From contig NZ_JBBOOK010000002.1 in NCBI RefSeq assembly GCF_038003045.1, forward strand, positions 434,001 through 498,000: a DNA stretch of 64,000 nt. Reading direction: 5' to 3'. The stretch's first letter is position 1. Each line of letters starts with the position of its first letter. Shown here piece by piece: positions 34,292 to 42,925 of the stretch. The notes beneath the pieces are model-generated. The model was not told the origin of the DNA and searched no databases. It was given only the letters and a program-made list of their open reading frames with translations. The position numbers and the translations under genes are program-made. Origin of the DNA: Sporosarcina sp. FSL W7-1349. Its GTDB lineage: Bacteria; Bacillota; Bacilli; Bacillales_A; Planococcaceae.

Positions 34292-36745
34292 TTAAAAAAT
34301 TAATTGACCTAACTTCCCTTCTCCCTCCGTCTCCAACCCATACTCATCATGATAGCCACCGTCTTTCAGGGCATAGATCGAGTCATTATAGAGGGATACA
34401 ATCAATCCATCCGACGCCAACTGCTGAAGTGTATGGCGATAGACATTCACACAATATTGTTGAGCCTTTTTCAGATATTCATTGAGCTTGTCATAGTCAT
34501 CTATATCTTCATTTAATTTGCCAATCAAATCTTCTCCCTCACCATAAGGTACCAAAATCGCAGTTGTCGGAGCTTCGATCACCTCAAAATGCGATTCCAA
34601 CGTTTTGAACATTGAACCCATTAATGTTTTAGGGCTTTCTTGCGACATTGCTGCTAAGTATTTGGGACTGCGTTCCAGTAATTCAACGAGTTCAACATTC
34701 AGTAACGAATCCGTCATTTGAACTTCCCGTTCCGCTTTTTTCAAATAAAAGGCAAAGTAAGTTTGAATAGCGGCCGGACTCAGCAAATCTTTAGCAAACT
34801 CCTCGCGGCTAAGGATATCTTCCTCCATCACCTTTTGACCGAGGGCAATCTCGGGCAATCTGGATAGCTCCTCATCTTTAGCATGAATTATATAGACGAT
34901 TCCTTTTTCCCTTTCAGCGTGCCGATTACATCGGCCAGCCGCCTGCGCGATGGAATCCAAGCCCGCTAGCGACCGAATGACACATTCGAAGCTGATATCC
35001 ACCCCAGCCTCAATCAATTGAGTACTAACACAAATCACTCGCTCCTCGGGTGAGTTAAGCTTGTCATTCACTTCTTTTAAAATATCCTTTCTATGCTGGG
35101 GACACATCGATGTGCTTAAATGGTAAACAGGAATATCAGTTGTATTTTTTAGTTGCTGGTATACATTTAAAACCGCTTTTTTTGTATTCAAAATGATAAG
35201 CAATGATTGCTTATCCTCCAACTCATTTATCGCAAAACGGCTAATCTTTTCAGCTGTCCACCCCTCAGTCTCCACCTTATTTTCAATAGACACTCGCTCG
35301 AAGGCCTTCACGACGTCTGGCAGATTTCTCACCATTTCCGCGTCTTCTCCCATAAGGATCGGATACTTTGTCTTCGCAAGTGTCGGTTGCGTCGCAGTGC
35401 AGAGTAAAATGCTGCTATTGCCGAAATGGTGAAGGAAGTTCACTGCGCTGTTAAACAAAGGAATATGTTTAACAGGCACGGACTGCACTTCATCAAAGAT
35501 AATGACTGCATTTGTGAGATTATGTAGTCTTCGGGCTTTGCGTGTCCCCTTGGCATAGAAAGTATCTAGAAACTGAACCATTGTCGTAAAAATAATTGGG
35601 TAATCCCAATTGTCCCGAGCAAGCTGCATTTTCTTCTTTGCCAATTGCCGATAATAGTCGGGCTCGTCCTCACCAGCGACATCATCAATTACGTTTGCAT
35701 GATGTTCCAATACCATTTCTTTATTCTTTATGATTCCCCTAACCGCATCAGCATTCTGCTCCAAAATTGTGGTATAGGGAACTACATAAATAATCCGGTC
35801 TTTTGGCTTTAGGCTTGATTTGGCGTGTTGCAGGGCATATCGTAAACTTGCAAATGTTTTCCCCCCGCCTGTCGGAATGGATAATTGATAAATAAAGGAT
35901 GGTTCTTCTGCAAGATCATCACATCGTTTTGACATTTCTGCCCGCAGTCTGTTAATAGGTTTTGATGCCTTTGGACCTGTTTCCCACTCTTCTAATTGAT
36001 TAGTCAAGTGCTTATAGCTCTCTATAAAGAATGCTTGATTTGATGTATGCACAGGTAATGTATCCCCTTCATCAAATCGTCGAGAATCTGTTCGATCCGC
36101 ATCGATTAGACAGCTAAAAATATATTTCATTGCCAAGCTATTAAAAACAAACGGGGAAATATCCTGTACAGTTCCATTTCCCTTTGTCCGATAGTTTTGC
36201 ATAATCTGTTGAACACCAGTAGAAAACGCTTTCATTTCTTCCAATGAGTCATGATATAATTTATCGACCTTCTCTCTATTTCCCGGAATTTTGAGGAACT
36301 CAGCACACACTTCTTCATAGTAAGGCAAATCTTTTCTGCATACTCTTCTAAAAAAATCAGATTGGCTACCGTCCGTTTGTATAAAGTTTTGTAAGCCCGA
36401 ATGATGGGATAGTATAACCATGCCAATGACTTCTACAACCAGGTTATTAATAACCTCAGCATGATTTTGCGGCTTGCCAACATAGTAGGTTTCGTACAGA
36501 TATTTCGCACCTGCCGTCGAATGATCAATCCTTTCCAAGGGTTGATCAGTTTCTTTCACTGCATTTTCAATATAAACACTAAAAGCATTCGTGTTTTTAC
36601 CCATGTCATGTAAAAAACCAGAAAGAGCAGCCATCGATGCAAACCCTGCTTTTTCCCCATATTTTTCTGCAAGCGATGCAACTGATGTCAAATGATCTTG
36701 TACTGCTTGAATTTTATGATCCGTCTTCCTCATATGGGCAATCAT
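34292..36745 (-). CDS. cas3: Cas3 helicase-nuclease, type I-C
   Basis: An 817-residue effector that is recruited by the Cascade complex and degrades the target strand. The N-terminal HD nuclease has H10, H18 and the FLHDMGKN motif (H46-D47). The SF2 helicase has Walker A IPTGGGKT (about 289-296), motif II IIFDEVQ (about 412-418), and motif VI AQAAGRCNRH. I start at ATG 36745 after GGAGATGG, which gives the family start MIAHMRKTDHKIQ; an earlier in-frame ATG at 36787 has no ribosome site. It is the first gene of the cas operon. No clear promoter was fixed in 36746-36900. Confidence 0.95.
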   Translation of the reverse strand: MIAHMRKTDHKIQAVQDHLTSVASLAEKYGEKAGFASMAALSGFLHDMGKNTNAFSVYIENAVKETDQPLERIDHSTAGAKYLYETYYVGKPQNHAEVINNLVVEVIGMVILSHHSGLQNFIQTDGSQSDFFRRVCRKDLPYYEEVCAEFLKIPGNREKVDKLYHDSLEEMKAFSTGVQQIMQNYRTKGNGTVQDISPFVFNSLAMKYIFSCLIDADRTDSRRFDEGDTLPVHTSNQAFFIESYKHLTNQLEEWETGPKASKPINRLRAEMSKRCDDLAEEPSFIYQLSIPTGGGKTFASLRYALQHAKSSLKPKDRIIYVVPYTTILEQNADAVRGIIKNKEMVLEHHANVIDDVAGEDEPDYYRQLAKKKMQLARDNWDYPIIFTTMVQFLDTFYAKGTRKARRLHNLTNAVIIFDEVQSVPVKHIPLFNSAVNFLHHFGNSSILLCTATQPTLAKTKYPILMGEDAEMVRNLPDVVKAFERVSIENKVETEGWTAEKISRFAINELEDKQSLLIILNTKKAVLNVYQQLKNTTDIPVYHLSTSMCPQHRKDILKEVNDKLNSPEERVICVSTQLIEAGVDISFECVIRSLAGLDSIAQAAGRCNRHAEREKGIVYIIHAKDEELSRLPEIALGQKVMEEDILSREEFAKDLLSPAAIQTYFAFYLKKAEREVQMTDSLLNVELVELLERSPKYLAAMSQESPKTLMGSMFKTLESHFEVIEAPTTAILVPYGEGEDLIGKLNEDIDDYDKLNEYLKKAQQYCVNVYRHTLQQLASDGLIVSLYNDSIYALKDGGYHDEYGLETEGEGKLGQLIF

Positions 36746-36908
36746 AGCTACACCATCTCCAGTAATATCATACCAATATTCTACCATATTAGCTGGCAAA
36801 AGTAATCTAAATATACTATTTTTGGGTTCATCTTATAAACCTAATCTATTTTCCCTAGAGTATGTAGTTTCAATAATAAATAACAAGTCCCCCCTCATTG
36901 AACTTTGC

Positions 36909-37193
36909 TCACCGCCCCATAATTTGTATTGCTAATTTTAGGATGTCATTTTGCCACTTTAAGTGTTGAGTTTCAAAACGTAACCTGACCAGCTCAGCTT
37001 CTATAGGTTTTTCCCATTCCTTCTCCCTATGGCATCCAAGGGTTTGATATTGTTTCACCCATTTACTAAACAAAGAAGCCGATAAATTATACTCCTGCAT
37101 TATCTCAGTTCTAGGTTTTCCAGCTTCATAGAGTTGGATAATTTGTTTTTTGAATTCGGGAGGAAACGTCCTTCTTGATCTTTTTTTAAGCAC
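36909..37193 (-). pseudogene. IS3-family transposase OrfA remnant
   Basis: A 94-residue frame with the IS3/IS150-type OrfA helix-turn-helix (TFPPEFKKQIIQLYEAGKPR and EIMQEYNLSASLFSKWVKQY) and the C-terminal leucine-zipper end (LRFETQHLKWQNDILKLAIQ, IMGR). The linker between them is shorter than usual, and no orfB (the DDE catalytic part) follows, so it cannot move itself. It lies between cas3 and the old end of array 2. Clear IS3 terminal repeats were not found. Confidence 0.7.
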
Positions 37194-37294
37194 AAAATTT
37201 CTCCTTTCTAAGTTTTATTAAATAATTAATCCATATATTTATTGATAAATATAACTATACAATTGGAAGTTGTCAAACTATTATAAATAAAAAA

Positions 37295-37340
37295 GGAGAT
37301 TGCCAAAATCGAATTTTACCGACTTTTTTTGGCAATCCCC
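37295..37340. terminator. Long inverted repeat with T-run
   Basis: GATTGCCAAAA (37298-37308) pairs with TTTTGGCAATC (37327-37337); GG and CC extend the arms outside. TATTTTTATT follows on the plus strand. It could be a terminator or the surviving end of the insertion sequence. It separates the IS3 remnant from array 2. Confidence 0.45.
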
Positions 37341-37362
37341 TATTTTTATTGAATAAAACTTA

Positions 37363-37393
37363 TTTTCAATCCACGTACTTATCCGAGTACGAC
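37363..37393 (-). repeat. Divergent type I-C repeat at the old end of array 2
   Basis: A 31-bp repeat copy whose outer half ATTTCAATCCACG matches both arrays but whose stem reads CGTACTT/GAGTACG with loop ATCC. The stem changes are compensatory (C-G to T-A) or wobble, so the hairpin is kept. It lies in near register with array 2 (70 bases to the next decayed repeat end). Confidence 0.65.
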
Positions 37394-37438
37394 AACAGAA
37401 TTATAACACAAACACAAATTATTAAAAGTTTTCCCTTT

Positions 37439-37515
37439 GTACACTCACACGGAATGTGGCGACTAAACGATACTATTGGGTGATCATTTTGATTGCACTC
37501 GCAAGGAATGGCAAC
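37439..37515 (-). repeat. Two decayed repeats extending array 2
   Basis: ACACTCACACGGAATGTGGC (in 37439-37463) and GCACTCGCAAGGAATGGCAAC (in 37492-37515) are worn copies of the repeat's 3' half. They end 52 and 67 bases before the next repeat ends, so they continue the array toward the divergent copy at 37363. Confidence 0.55.
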
Positions 37516-37550
37516 GCTTCCGAAGTGGTTGAGTATCAAGTCCCGTTACG

Positions 37551-39923
37551 ATTTCAATCTACGCACTCGCAAGGAGTGCGACTCACCATCCTTTTAAAAG
37601 CCTGTGGAAGCGTAGATTTCAATCCACGCACTCGCAAGGAGTGCGACATACCAGGACCATATCCGGGAGAAAGCATTTGCGGGATTTCAATCCACGCACT
37701 CGCAAGGAGTGCGACCTCCTTGTGGGCGCTTTTTCTGCTTATGTATCAGAATTTCAATCCACGCACTCGCAAGGAGTGCGACCTGCGATTCGTCGAGACG
37801 TGGGGAGGTGACAGTATTATTTCAATCCACGCACTCGCAAGGAGTGCGACCAAAGGCAAAATGGTCAATGGTGTGTTTGTTAAAATTTCAATCCACGCAC
37901 TCGCAAGGAGTGCGACGCATCGATAAAAGCTTGGTCAATTGCAGTAGGACATTTCAATCCACGCACTCGCAAGGAGTGCGACTGTTCCAACGCCCCGCGT
38001 GTACCTCGAAATGCAGGTATTTCAATCCACGCACTCGCAAGGAGTGCGACGCACGATAATAATTCAATCTGGAATCATACTTAGATATTTCAATCCACGC
38101 ACTCGCAAGGAGTGCGACGTCTTTAGATATATCTGGTTTTAGGTTTTCTAAAATTTCAATCCACGCACTCGCAAGGAGTGCGACTGGCAGGGTGCCGGGG
38201 CGGGTGCATATTGCTCCTGTGATTTCAATCCACGCACTCGCAAGGAGTGCGACCAGAAAATCCTGTCACAGACAAATTGATCGACGGAATTTCAATCCAC
38301 GCACTCGCAAGGAGTGCGACTGGAGCCCTAATTATCCCAATGCTGATTAGCATGATGATTTCAATCCACGCACTCGCAAGGAGTGCGACTCGCTCGGCAC
38401 CGGCCGACCTGCCGTATTTCTGGGATTTCAATCCACGCACTCGCAAGGAGTGCGACTCGAGTTCGCATCCGTAGTCGTCGCTATAAATACGATTTCAATC
38501 CACGCACTCGCAAGGAGTGCGACCAGTTTTTCCTTTTCCAATTCTTTCGACTGAAGGATTTCAATCCACGCACTCGCAAGGAGTGCGACCTGTTTTGATT
38601 GGTGGAATTATAGCGCCAATTGGTATTTCAATCCACGCACTCGCAAGGAGTGCGACGTTGTGCCGATTGCCATCACGAGATCACGACGGCGATTTCAATC
38701 CACGCACTCGCAAGGAGTGCGACTTTTTACGATTACGATCCGATTGAGTGCCCGTTGATTTCAATCCACGCACTCGCAAGGAGTGCGACCTGGCACCCGG
38801 GACGCTATCGGCATCGATCACCACCATTTCAATCCACGCACTCGCAAGGAGTGCGACGAAATTCTTGAACCAATTCGTTTGCAGATTGAAGAATTTCAAT
38901 CCACGCACTCGCAAGGAGTGCGACCACGTAAAGAGCGAATCAAAAATAAGGCCTTTAAATTTCAATCCACGCACTCGCAAGGAGTGCGACATTTGGTCTT
39001 GAATTTGGATACCGTCAAGCATTAATTTCAATCCACGCACTCGCAAGGAGTGCGACATAAACACGCCTCCTTATTCATCCAATTTAAATTTATTTCAATC
39101 CACGCACTCGCAAGGAGTGCGACTATAAAGTAATCATAAACAAATGTGAGTCAAATGATTTCAATCCACGCACTCGCAAGGAGTGCGACTAGTGATGTTC
39201 ACTATTTAAAGTGTAGCGACTGTGATTTCAATCCACGCACTCGCAAGGAGTGCGACAGAATATGCACATTCCTACCAAACTCGAAGGGTGATTTCAATCC
39301 ACGCACTCGCAAGGAGTGCGACCCCGCTCAATTGTTCTATCAGGAGCTTCTAACGAATTTCAATCCACGCACTCGCAAGGAGTGCGACTCTCCAAAAACG
39401 CCTTGCGAATCATGCCGACATTATTTCAATCCACGCACTCGCAAGGAGTGCGACGAAGCAATGCCGATTGACGTGTTTTATGAGTATATTATTTCAATCC
39501 ACGCACTCGCAAGGAGTGCGACATTCTCCTTATCATAAATGTAAAGAACTTCATTCTTATTTCAATCCACGCACTCGCAAGGAGTGCGACGCAATTTTGG
39601 AAAGTTGTATTCTCGTGACAGTCGAATTTCAATCCACGCACTCGCAAGGAGTGCGACGCAATTTTGGAAAGTTGTATTCTCGTGACAGTCGAATTTCAAT
39701 CCACGCACTCGCAAGGAGTGCGACTGATGTGTTTAAATATTTATTAGCCAACAACACAGATTTCAATCCACGCACTCGCAAGGAGTGCGACATCAGTCTT
39801 CGAAGGCGTAATAACAGAAGAGCCTATTTCAATCCACGCACTCGCAAGGAGTGCGACGAGCCAGTGACGCAGGCGGTCAGCCCATATTTACATTTCAATC
39901 CACGCACTCGCAAGGAGTGCGAC
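37551..39923 (-). CRISPR. CRISPR array 2, type I-C, 36 repeats
   Basis: Thirty-six 32-bp repeats and 35 spacers, period about 66-68 bp. The repeat equals that of array 1 except for the stem loop: CACTCGCAAGGAGTGCGAC, loop GCAAG instead of ATGAA. The leftmost repeat has one change (AATCTACG for AATCCACG). The spacers at 39591-39625 and 39658-39692 are identical, showing a duplicated repeat-spacer unit. The leader lies on the right, so transcription runs leftward on the minus strand, as for array 1. The same Cas proteins should serve both arrays. Confidence 0.97.
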
Positions 39924-40110
39924 AGCGAAAAAGACGTGTAAAAAGTGAAATTCAACAAATTAACGTTGGAAATTAAGCAATTTTGTTCTTACCTACATTT
40001 CTTCATCACCAATTATATCCATAAAATACTTTATTCTCAATTTTTCCAGGTGCGAATCTCCCGATAATTTCATGATCGCTTTAGGTTCGCACTAAAAAAT
40101 CAATACCTTT
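39924..40110 (-). promoter_or_regulatory. Leader of CRISPR array 2 with promoter
   Basis: It shares the distal block TTTTTTAGTGCGAACC and the repeat-adjacent CTTTTTCGC block with leader 1. GTGCGAA and TTCGCAC form a perfect 7-bp inverted repeat here. On the minus strand TTGAGA (40035-40040), 17 bases and TATAAT (40012-40017) make a strong promoter reading into the array. Confidence 0.78.
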
Positions 40111-40159
40111 AAATGCTTAATCATACTTATAGACTGTTAAGTGATTAGCTACCCCTATC

Positions 40160-40900
40160 TCACCCCTTACTCCTGTTTTTCGATTCTCCCCCATACACGC
40201 CCATCGCATCTCGCATCCACTCCGCCAATCCCTTCCCGAACTGATCAATATTCTTGGTAAACCGCTCATCCGCCACATACATCTCCCCCAACCCTTTGAA
40301 TGCCTCCAAGGAATAGGAACCCATTTTATTCAAAAAAACATACCACTCACCGATTGCTTCCTGTGCTTCTGCAGATGCCGGAGGGAGATGGCGCAGATCG
40401 GCCAACTTAAAATAGATGCGGTTCATCTCCTCTTGCAGTTCTGGACCGAATTGGCCGATCTTTTTATTGGACTCATCAACGGCCTGGTCCCCCCATCGTT
40501 CCCTTGCCTCTTGTTCATATGGGTTATGGCTGAAATCAAATCCTTTAAATTTTTCCTCATTCGTCATCGTTCTTTCCCCTTTCTCATGTCGGATGGTCTT
40601 TTCGATTGTGTCAATCATTACGTCCAATTTGTTTCGTTTGGCAATCAACATGTCGCGCTGCAGTTCGAACGCTTCCTGCCGGTCGAAGGATGGACTTTCA
40701 AGCAGCTCCTTGATTTTCCTCAGCGGGAAACCGAGTTCCCGGAAGAATAGAATTTGCTGCAGCGTCGCCAAGTTATCGTCCGAATACAACCGGTATCCCG
40801 CTTCAGTCACCCCATCGGGCACGAGCAGTCCGATTTCGTCGTAGTGATGTAGCGTCCGCACGCTTACTCCAGTCAACGACGATACTTCCTTCACTTTCAT
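40160..40900 (-). CDS. MerR family regulator with TipAS ligand-binding domain
   Basis: A 246-residue regulator. The N-terminal MerR winged helix (about 1-70) reads VKEVSSLTGVSVRTLHHYDE, IGLLVPDG and AGYRLYSDDNLATLQQILFF. A dimerising coiled coil follows (about 75-115). The C-terminal TipAS-like domain (about 125-235; FSHNPYEQEARERWGDQAV) binds thiopeptide-type or other bulky drugs in TipA and Mta relatives. The start is ATG 40900 after GAAAGGAGG; an earlier in-frame ATG lacks a site. A MerR-type promoter with a 19-bp spacer lies just upstream. No target gene is next to it, so it may control itself and a distant pump. Confidence 0.88.
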   Translation of the reverse strand: MKVKEVSSLTGVSVRTLHHYDEIGLLVPDGVTEAGYRLYSDDNLATLQQILFFRELGFPLRKIKELLESPSFDRQEAFELQRDMLIAKRNKLDVMIDTIEKTIRHEKGERTMTNEEKFKGFDFSHNPYEQEARERWGDQAVDESNKKIGQFGPELQEEMNRIYFKLADLRHLPPASAEAQEAIGEWYVFLNKMGSYSLEAFKGLGEMYVADERFTKNIDQFGKGLAEWMRDAMGVYGGESKNRSKG

Positions 40901-40925
40901 AGCCCCTACCTCCTTTCTGATTTCC

Positions 40926-40956
40926 ATTATGAGCTATCACGTAACGTGAGGGTCAA
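40926..40956 (-). promoter_or_regulatory. MerR-type promoter/operator
   Basis: On the minus strand TTGACC (40951-40956) and CATAAT (40926-40931) are separated by 19 bp containing the dyad CTCACGT-TACGTGA. The overlong spacer with a central dyad is the hallmark of MerR-activated promoters, here in front of the merR gene itself. Confidence 0.75.
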
Positions 40957-41064
40957 CAGCGATTTATATAAAAATATCATCACCCAGGCGGTCACTTGGT
41001 AATCAGCATGACCCATACCTCAGACTAGCCCGGCTGTCTATTTGACATCCCCCAAAACTTCTAA

Positions 41065-41131
41065 GTGTAAAACATATTTGACACCTACAACCATACCACT
41101 TATACTTAGGGGTGTAAAAGATGTTTAACAC
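41065..41131 (+). promoter_or_regulatory. Promoter with paired operators for the XRE regulator
   Basis: TTGACA (41078-41083), 17 bases and TATACT (41101-41106) form a strong promoter. Two related 20-bp inverted repeats of the form GTGTAAAA...ACAC lie at 41065-41084 (over the -35) and 41112-41131 (at the start site), 47 bp apart. They are probable autoregulatory sites for the XRE protein. The rest of 40957-41064 shows nothing else. Confidence 0.7.
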
Positions 41132-41148
41132 CAAGAGGAGTATGATGC

Positions 41149-41355
41149 GTGAAAAATCTCATAAAAACATACCGGGAACAACGAGGGCTGTCGCAAGGGA
41201 AGCTGGCGGACTTGTGTGATGTGAGCCGGCAGACGATCAATGCGATCGAAAACGATAAATATGACCCGAGTCTGCAGTTGGCATTCGATCTGGCTCGTAT
41301 ATTGGGAGTTCGGGTGGATGAATTATTTTTGGATGAAAGGAAGGGATCGGAATGA
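41149..41355 (+). CDS. XRE-family helix-turn-helix regulator
   Basis: A 68-residue DNA-binding protein, almost entirely one Cro/C1-type helix-turn-helix: IKTYREQRGLSQGKLADLCD, VSRQTINAIENDKYDPSLQL, ARILGVRVDELF. It starts with GTG at 41149 after AGAGGAG. It resembles the short YozG/YvaO-like regulators that sit ahead of small membrane-protein genes in Bacillales. It overlaps the next gene by 4 bases and probably represses this four-gene operon through the paired sites at 41065-41131. Confidence 0.88.
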   Translation: MKNLIKTYREQRGLSQGKLADLCDVSRQTINAIENDKYDPSLQLAFDLARILGVRVDELFLDERKGSE

Positions 41356-41741
41356 GTTCACGAAAAATCGGTGCCACCCTGATCGGATTGGCGACGCTTG
41401 GCGTCATCATTTTCACGATTTATAAATTAGCAGCCGGGAAGGAAATCGGGTTCAATGAAATCGGGTCAATCAGCATCCTGTTAATGATGTACTTTTCAGC
41501 AATAACATGGGGAACGAAAGAGGAGAAGGACGGGATCTTGCAAGAAGAGGAGCTTGGTCAGCGGATTACTGAAAAAAGTGCAAAAATCAGCTATTTTATC
41601 TTGCTTGTCGCCATCCTGCTTGCGGTGGCCACTGAACAATGGATCTATGGTTCTTCCAATATCTTTCTTCTGATCATTCTGGCGCTTGCCATGTGCACGT
41701 TGCCGTTCGTCGAGTTTCTCGTGGCCAGGAAATATCAATGA
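41352..41741 (+). CDS. Membrane protein of unknown function
   Basis: A 129-residue protein with about four membrane helices (residues 6-24, 36-55, 79-97, 100-120) and one charged loop GTKEEKDGILQEEELGQRIT. Size and its position after a short XRE regulator match a common Bacillales pairing of regulator plus small membrane protein (DUF2178-like). The role is unknown. It overlaps both neighbours by 4 bases. Confidence 0.65.
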   Translation: MSSRKIGATLIGLATLGVIIFTIYKLAAGKEIGFNEIGSISILLMMYFSAITWGTKEEKDGILQEEELGQRITEKSAKISYFILLVAILLAVATEQWIYGSSNIFLLIILALAMCTLPFVEFLVARKYQ

Positions 41742-42478
41742 AGCGACCAACGTTCTTGCTAGCCGCAGCTGTGCTGCTCCTCGCTGTTTCCTTCGGCCCG
41801 TTGTTTGTCATTCTGCGGGAAGGGTGGATCGACTGGATCGTGAAAATGCGGTATTCGCTCCATCATGCCTATATCGATGAATTTGGTTTCGAGGACATTA
41901 TAGACACCCAACAACTGGATATCGATGGGCAGACCATCCGGATCGAGGAGGAGGAAACCGGCAACCAAGCGCCTTTGACACCGTGGGATCGGGAGGAAAA
42001 GGTTCCGCCTGGCGATATTGTAAATATCCATTGGTTCATAAATAACAAAGAAGCCTCCACCGCGGATCCGATTTGGCTTTCCAACCGGCAGCGGGGCAGC
42101 CGCTATTTTTCCTGGCTCGACGTCGTGAAGGTCCATGATCGACTAACGGGAGTGGATCAGGTCAAAATCATCCAGAGGCTTACAGACGACAATGAAATGG
42201 AACAACGGAAGTGGAAAATCCTCACGATCCAGGAGGACAAGACAACCGAAGAGACCTTGACATATGAGGAACGCCACCGCAACCCGTTAGGTGTGAAACT
42301 GGTGAACTTCTCGAACACCGGGTTGATGGCGATGGGGTTTCATTCGGACATCCTCCAAGGGTTTCCGAGCTTGTTCTTCCCATTTCTTTACCCGTTCTTT
42401 ACCGCACTGCTTGGCGTCATCCTGCTGATCCTAGCTCTTCGGCTGAATAAAAAAACAAGGAAAGGTCGGAACATCTAA
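41738..42478 (+). CDS. Membrane-anchored hypothetical protein
   Basis: A 246-residue protein with a helix at each end (about 5-25 and 208-235) and a charged extracellular region between, containing IRIEEEETGNQ, VNIHWFINN and RSRYFSWLDVV-like segments. I do not recognise the family. The ATG at 41738 overlaps the stop of the preceding gene (ATGA), and its own stop overlaps the next gene (TAATG), so it is translationally coupled in the XRE operon. A longer frame upstream has no ribosome site. Confidence 0.6.
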   Translation: MKRPTFLLAAAVLLLAVSFGPLFVILREGWIDWIVKMRYSLHHAYIDEFGFEDIIDTQQLDIDGQTIRIEEEETGNQAPLTPWDREEKVPPGDIVNIHWFINNKEASTADPIWLSNRQRGSRYFSWLDVVKVHDRLTGVDQVKIIQRLTDDNEMEQRKWKILTIQEDKTTEETLTYEERHRNPLGVKLVNFSNTGLMAMGFHSDILQGFPSLFFPFLYPFFTALLGVILLILALRLNKKTRKGRNI

Positions 42479-42912
42479 TGTGGAAATCATATATACGAAG
42501 CATCGCAAACGGATATCACTTCACAGAACCCGCTGATCATGCTTCTATCGCAAGGGTCCACCAGGAGCTTCATGTATTTCTTCCTCCAGATCTGCTAACC
42601 TTGCTAAATGAAACGGACGGTGTCTTCGACGAATTCAACTGTCCGCTCATCTGGCCTGCGGATAAAATAGTAGAGGAGAATCTGTTCTTCCGGAATTTTG
42701 CAGATTACAAGGATCTCTACATGCCTTTCGACCATCTTCTGTTTTTCTCGGACAGTGGAGCGGGCGACCTGTTCGGTTATTCTATTTTGAATGGGCAGAT
42801 CCAGCGGGATGATATTTTCGTCTGGAATCACGAGGACGACAGCCGCACTTGGGTTGCGTCGTCTTTGAAAGACTTCATCGACGGCTGGGTGAATGACCGG
42901 ATTACCGTGTAA
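42478..42912 (+). CDS. SMI1/KNR4 family protein
   Basis: A 144-residue SMI1/KNR4 (SUKH) domain protein. Marks are ELHVFLPPDLLTLLNETDG, LIWPADKIVEENLFFR, LLFFSDSGAGDLFGYSIL and DIFVWNHEDDSRTWVASSLKD, the usual order of conserved blocks. Many family members are immunity proteins against contact-dependent or polymorphic toxins, but no toxin gene is adjacent, and family members also serve other roles. It is the last gene of the XRE operon (1-base overlap). Confidence 0.88.
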   Translation: MWKSYIRSIANGYHFTEPADHASIARVHQELHVFLPPDLLTLLNETDGVFDEFNCPLIWPADKIVEENLFFRNFADYKDLYMPFDHLLFFSDSGAGDLFGYSILNGQIQRDDIFVWNHEDDSRTWVASSLKDFIDGWVNDRITV

Positions 42913-42925
42913 AAGCGAAAGCCTC

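Noticed and set aside
25432..39923. One original array split by insertion of the cas operon
   Set aside because: Each array has its own leader on the right and its own uniform loop sequence, so they are separate arrays.
37456..39941. Open frames within array 2 with repeated ISIHALARSAT or FNPRTRKECD peptides
   Set aside because: Same artefact of translating the repeat in array 2.
28598..40110. A novel effector gene inside the CRISPR locus
   Set aside because: All genes between the arrays are standard I-C cas genes plus one IS3 remnant. No extra gene lies in the operon.
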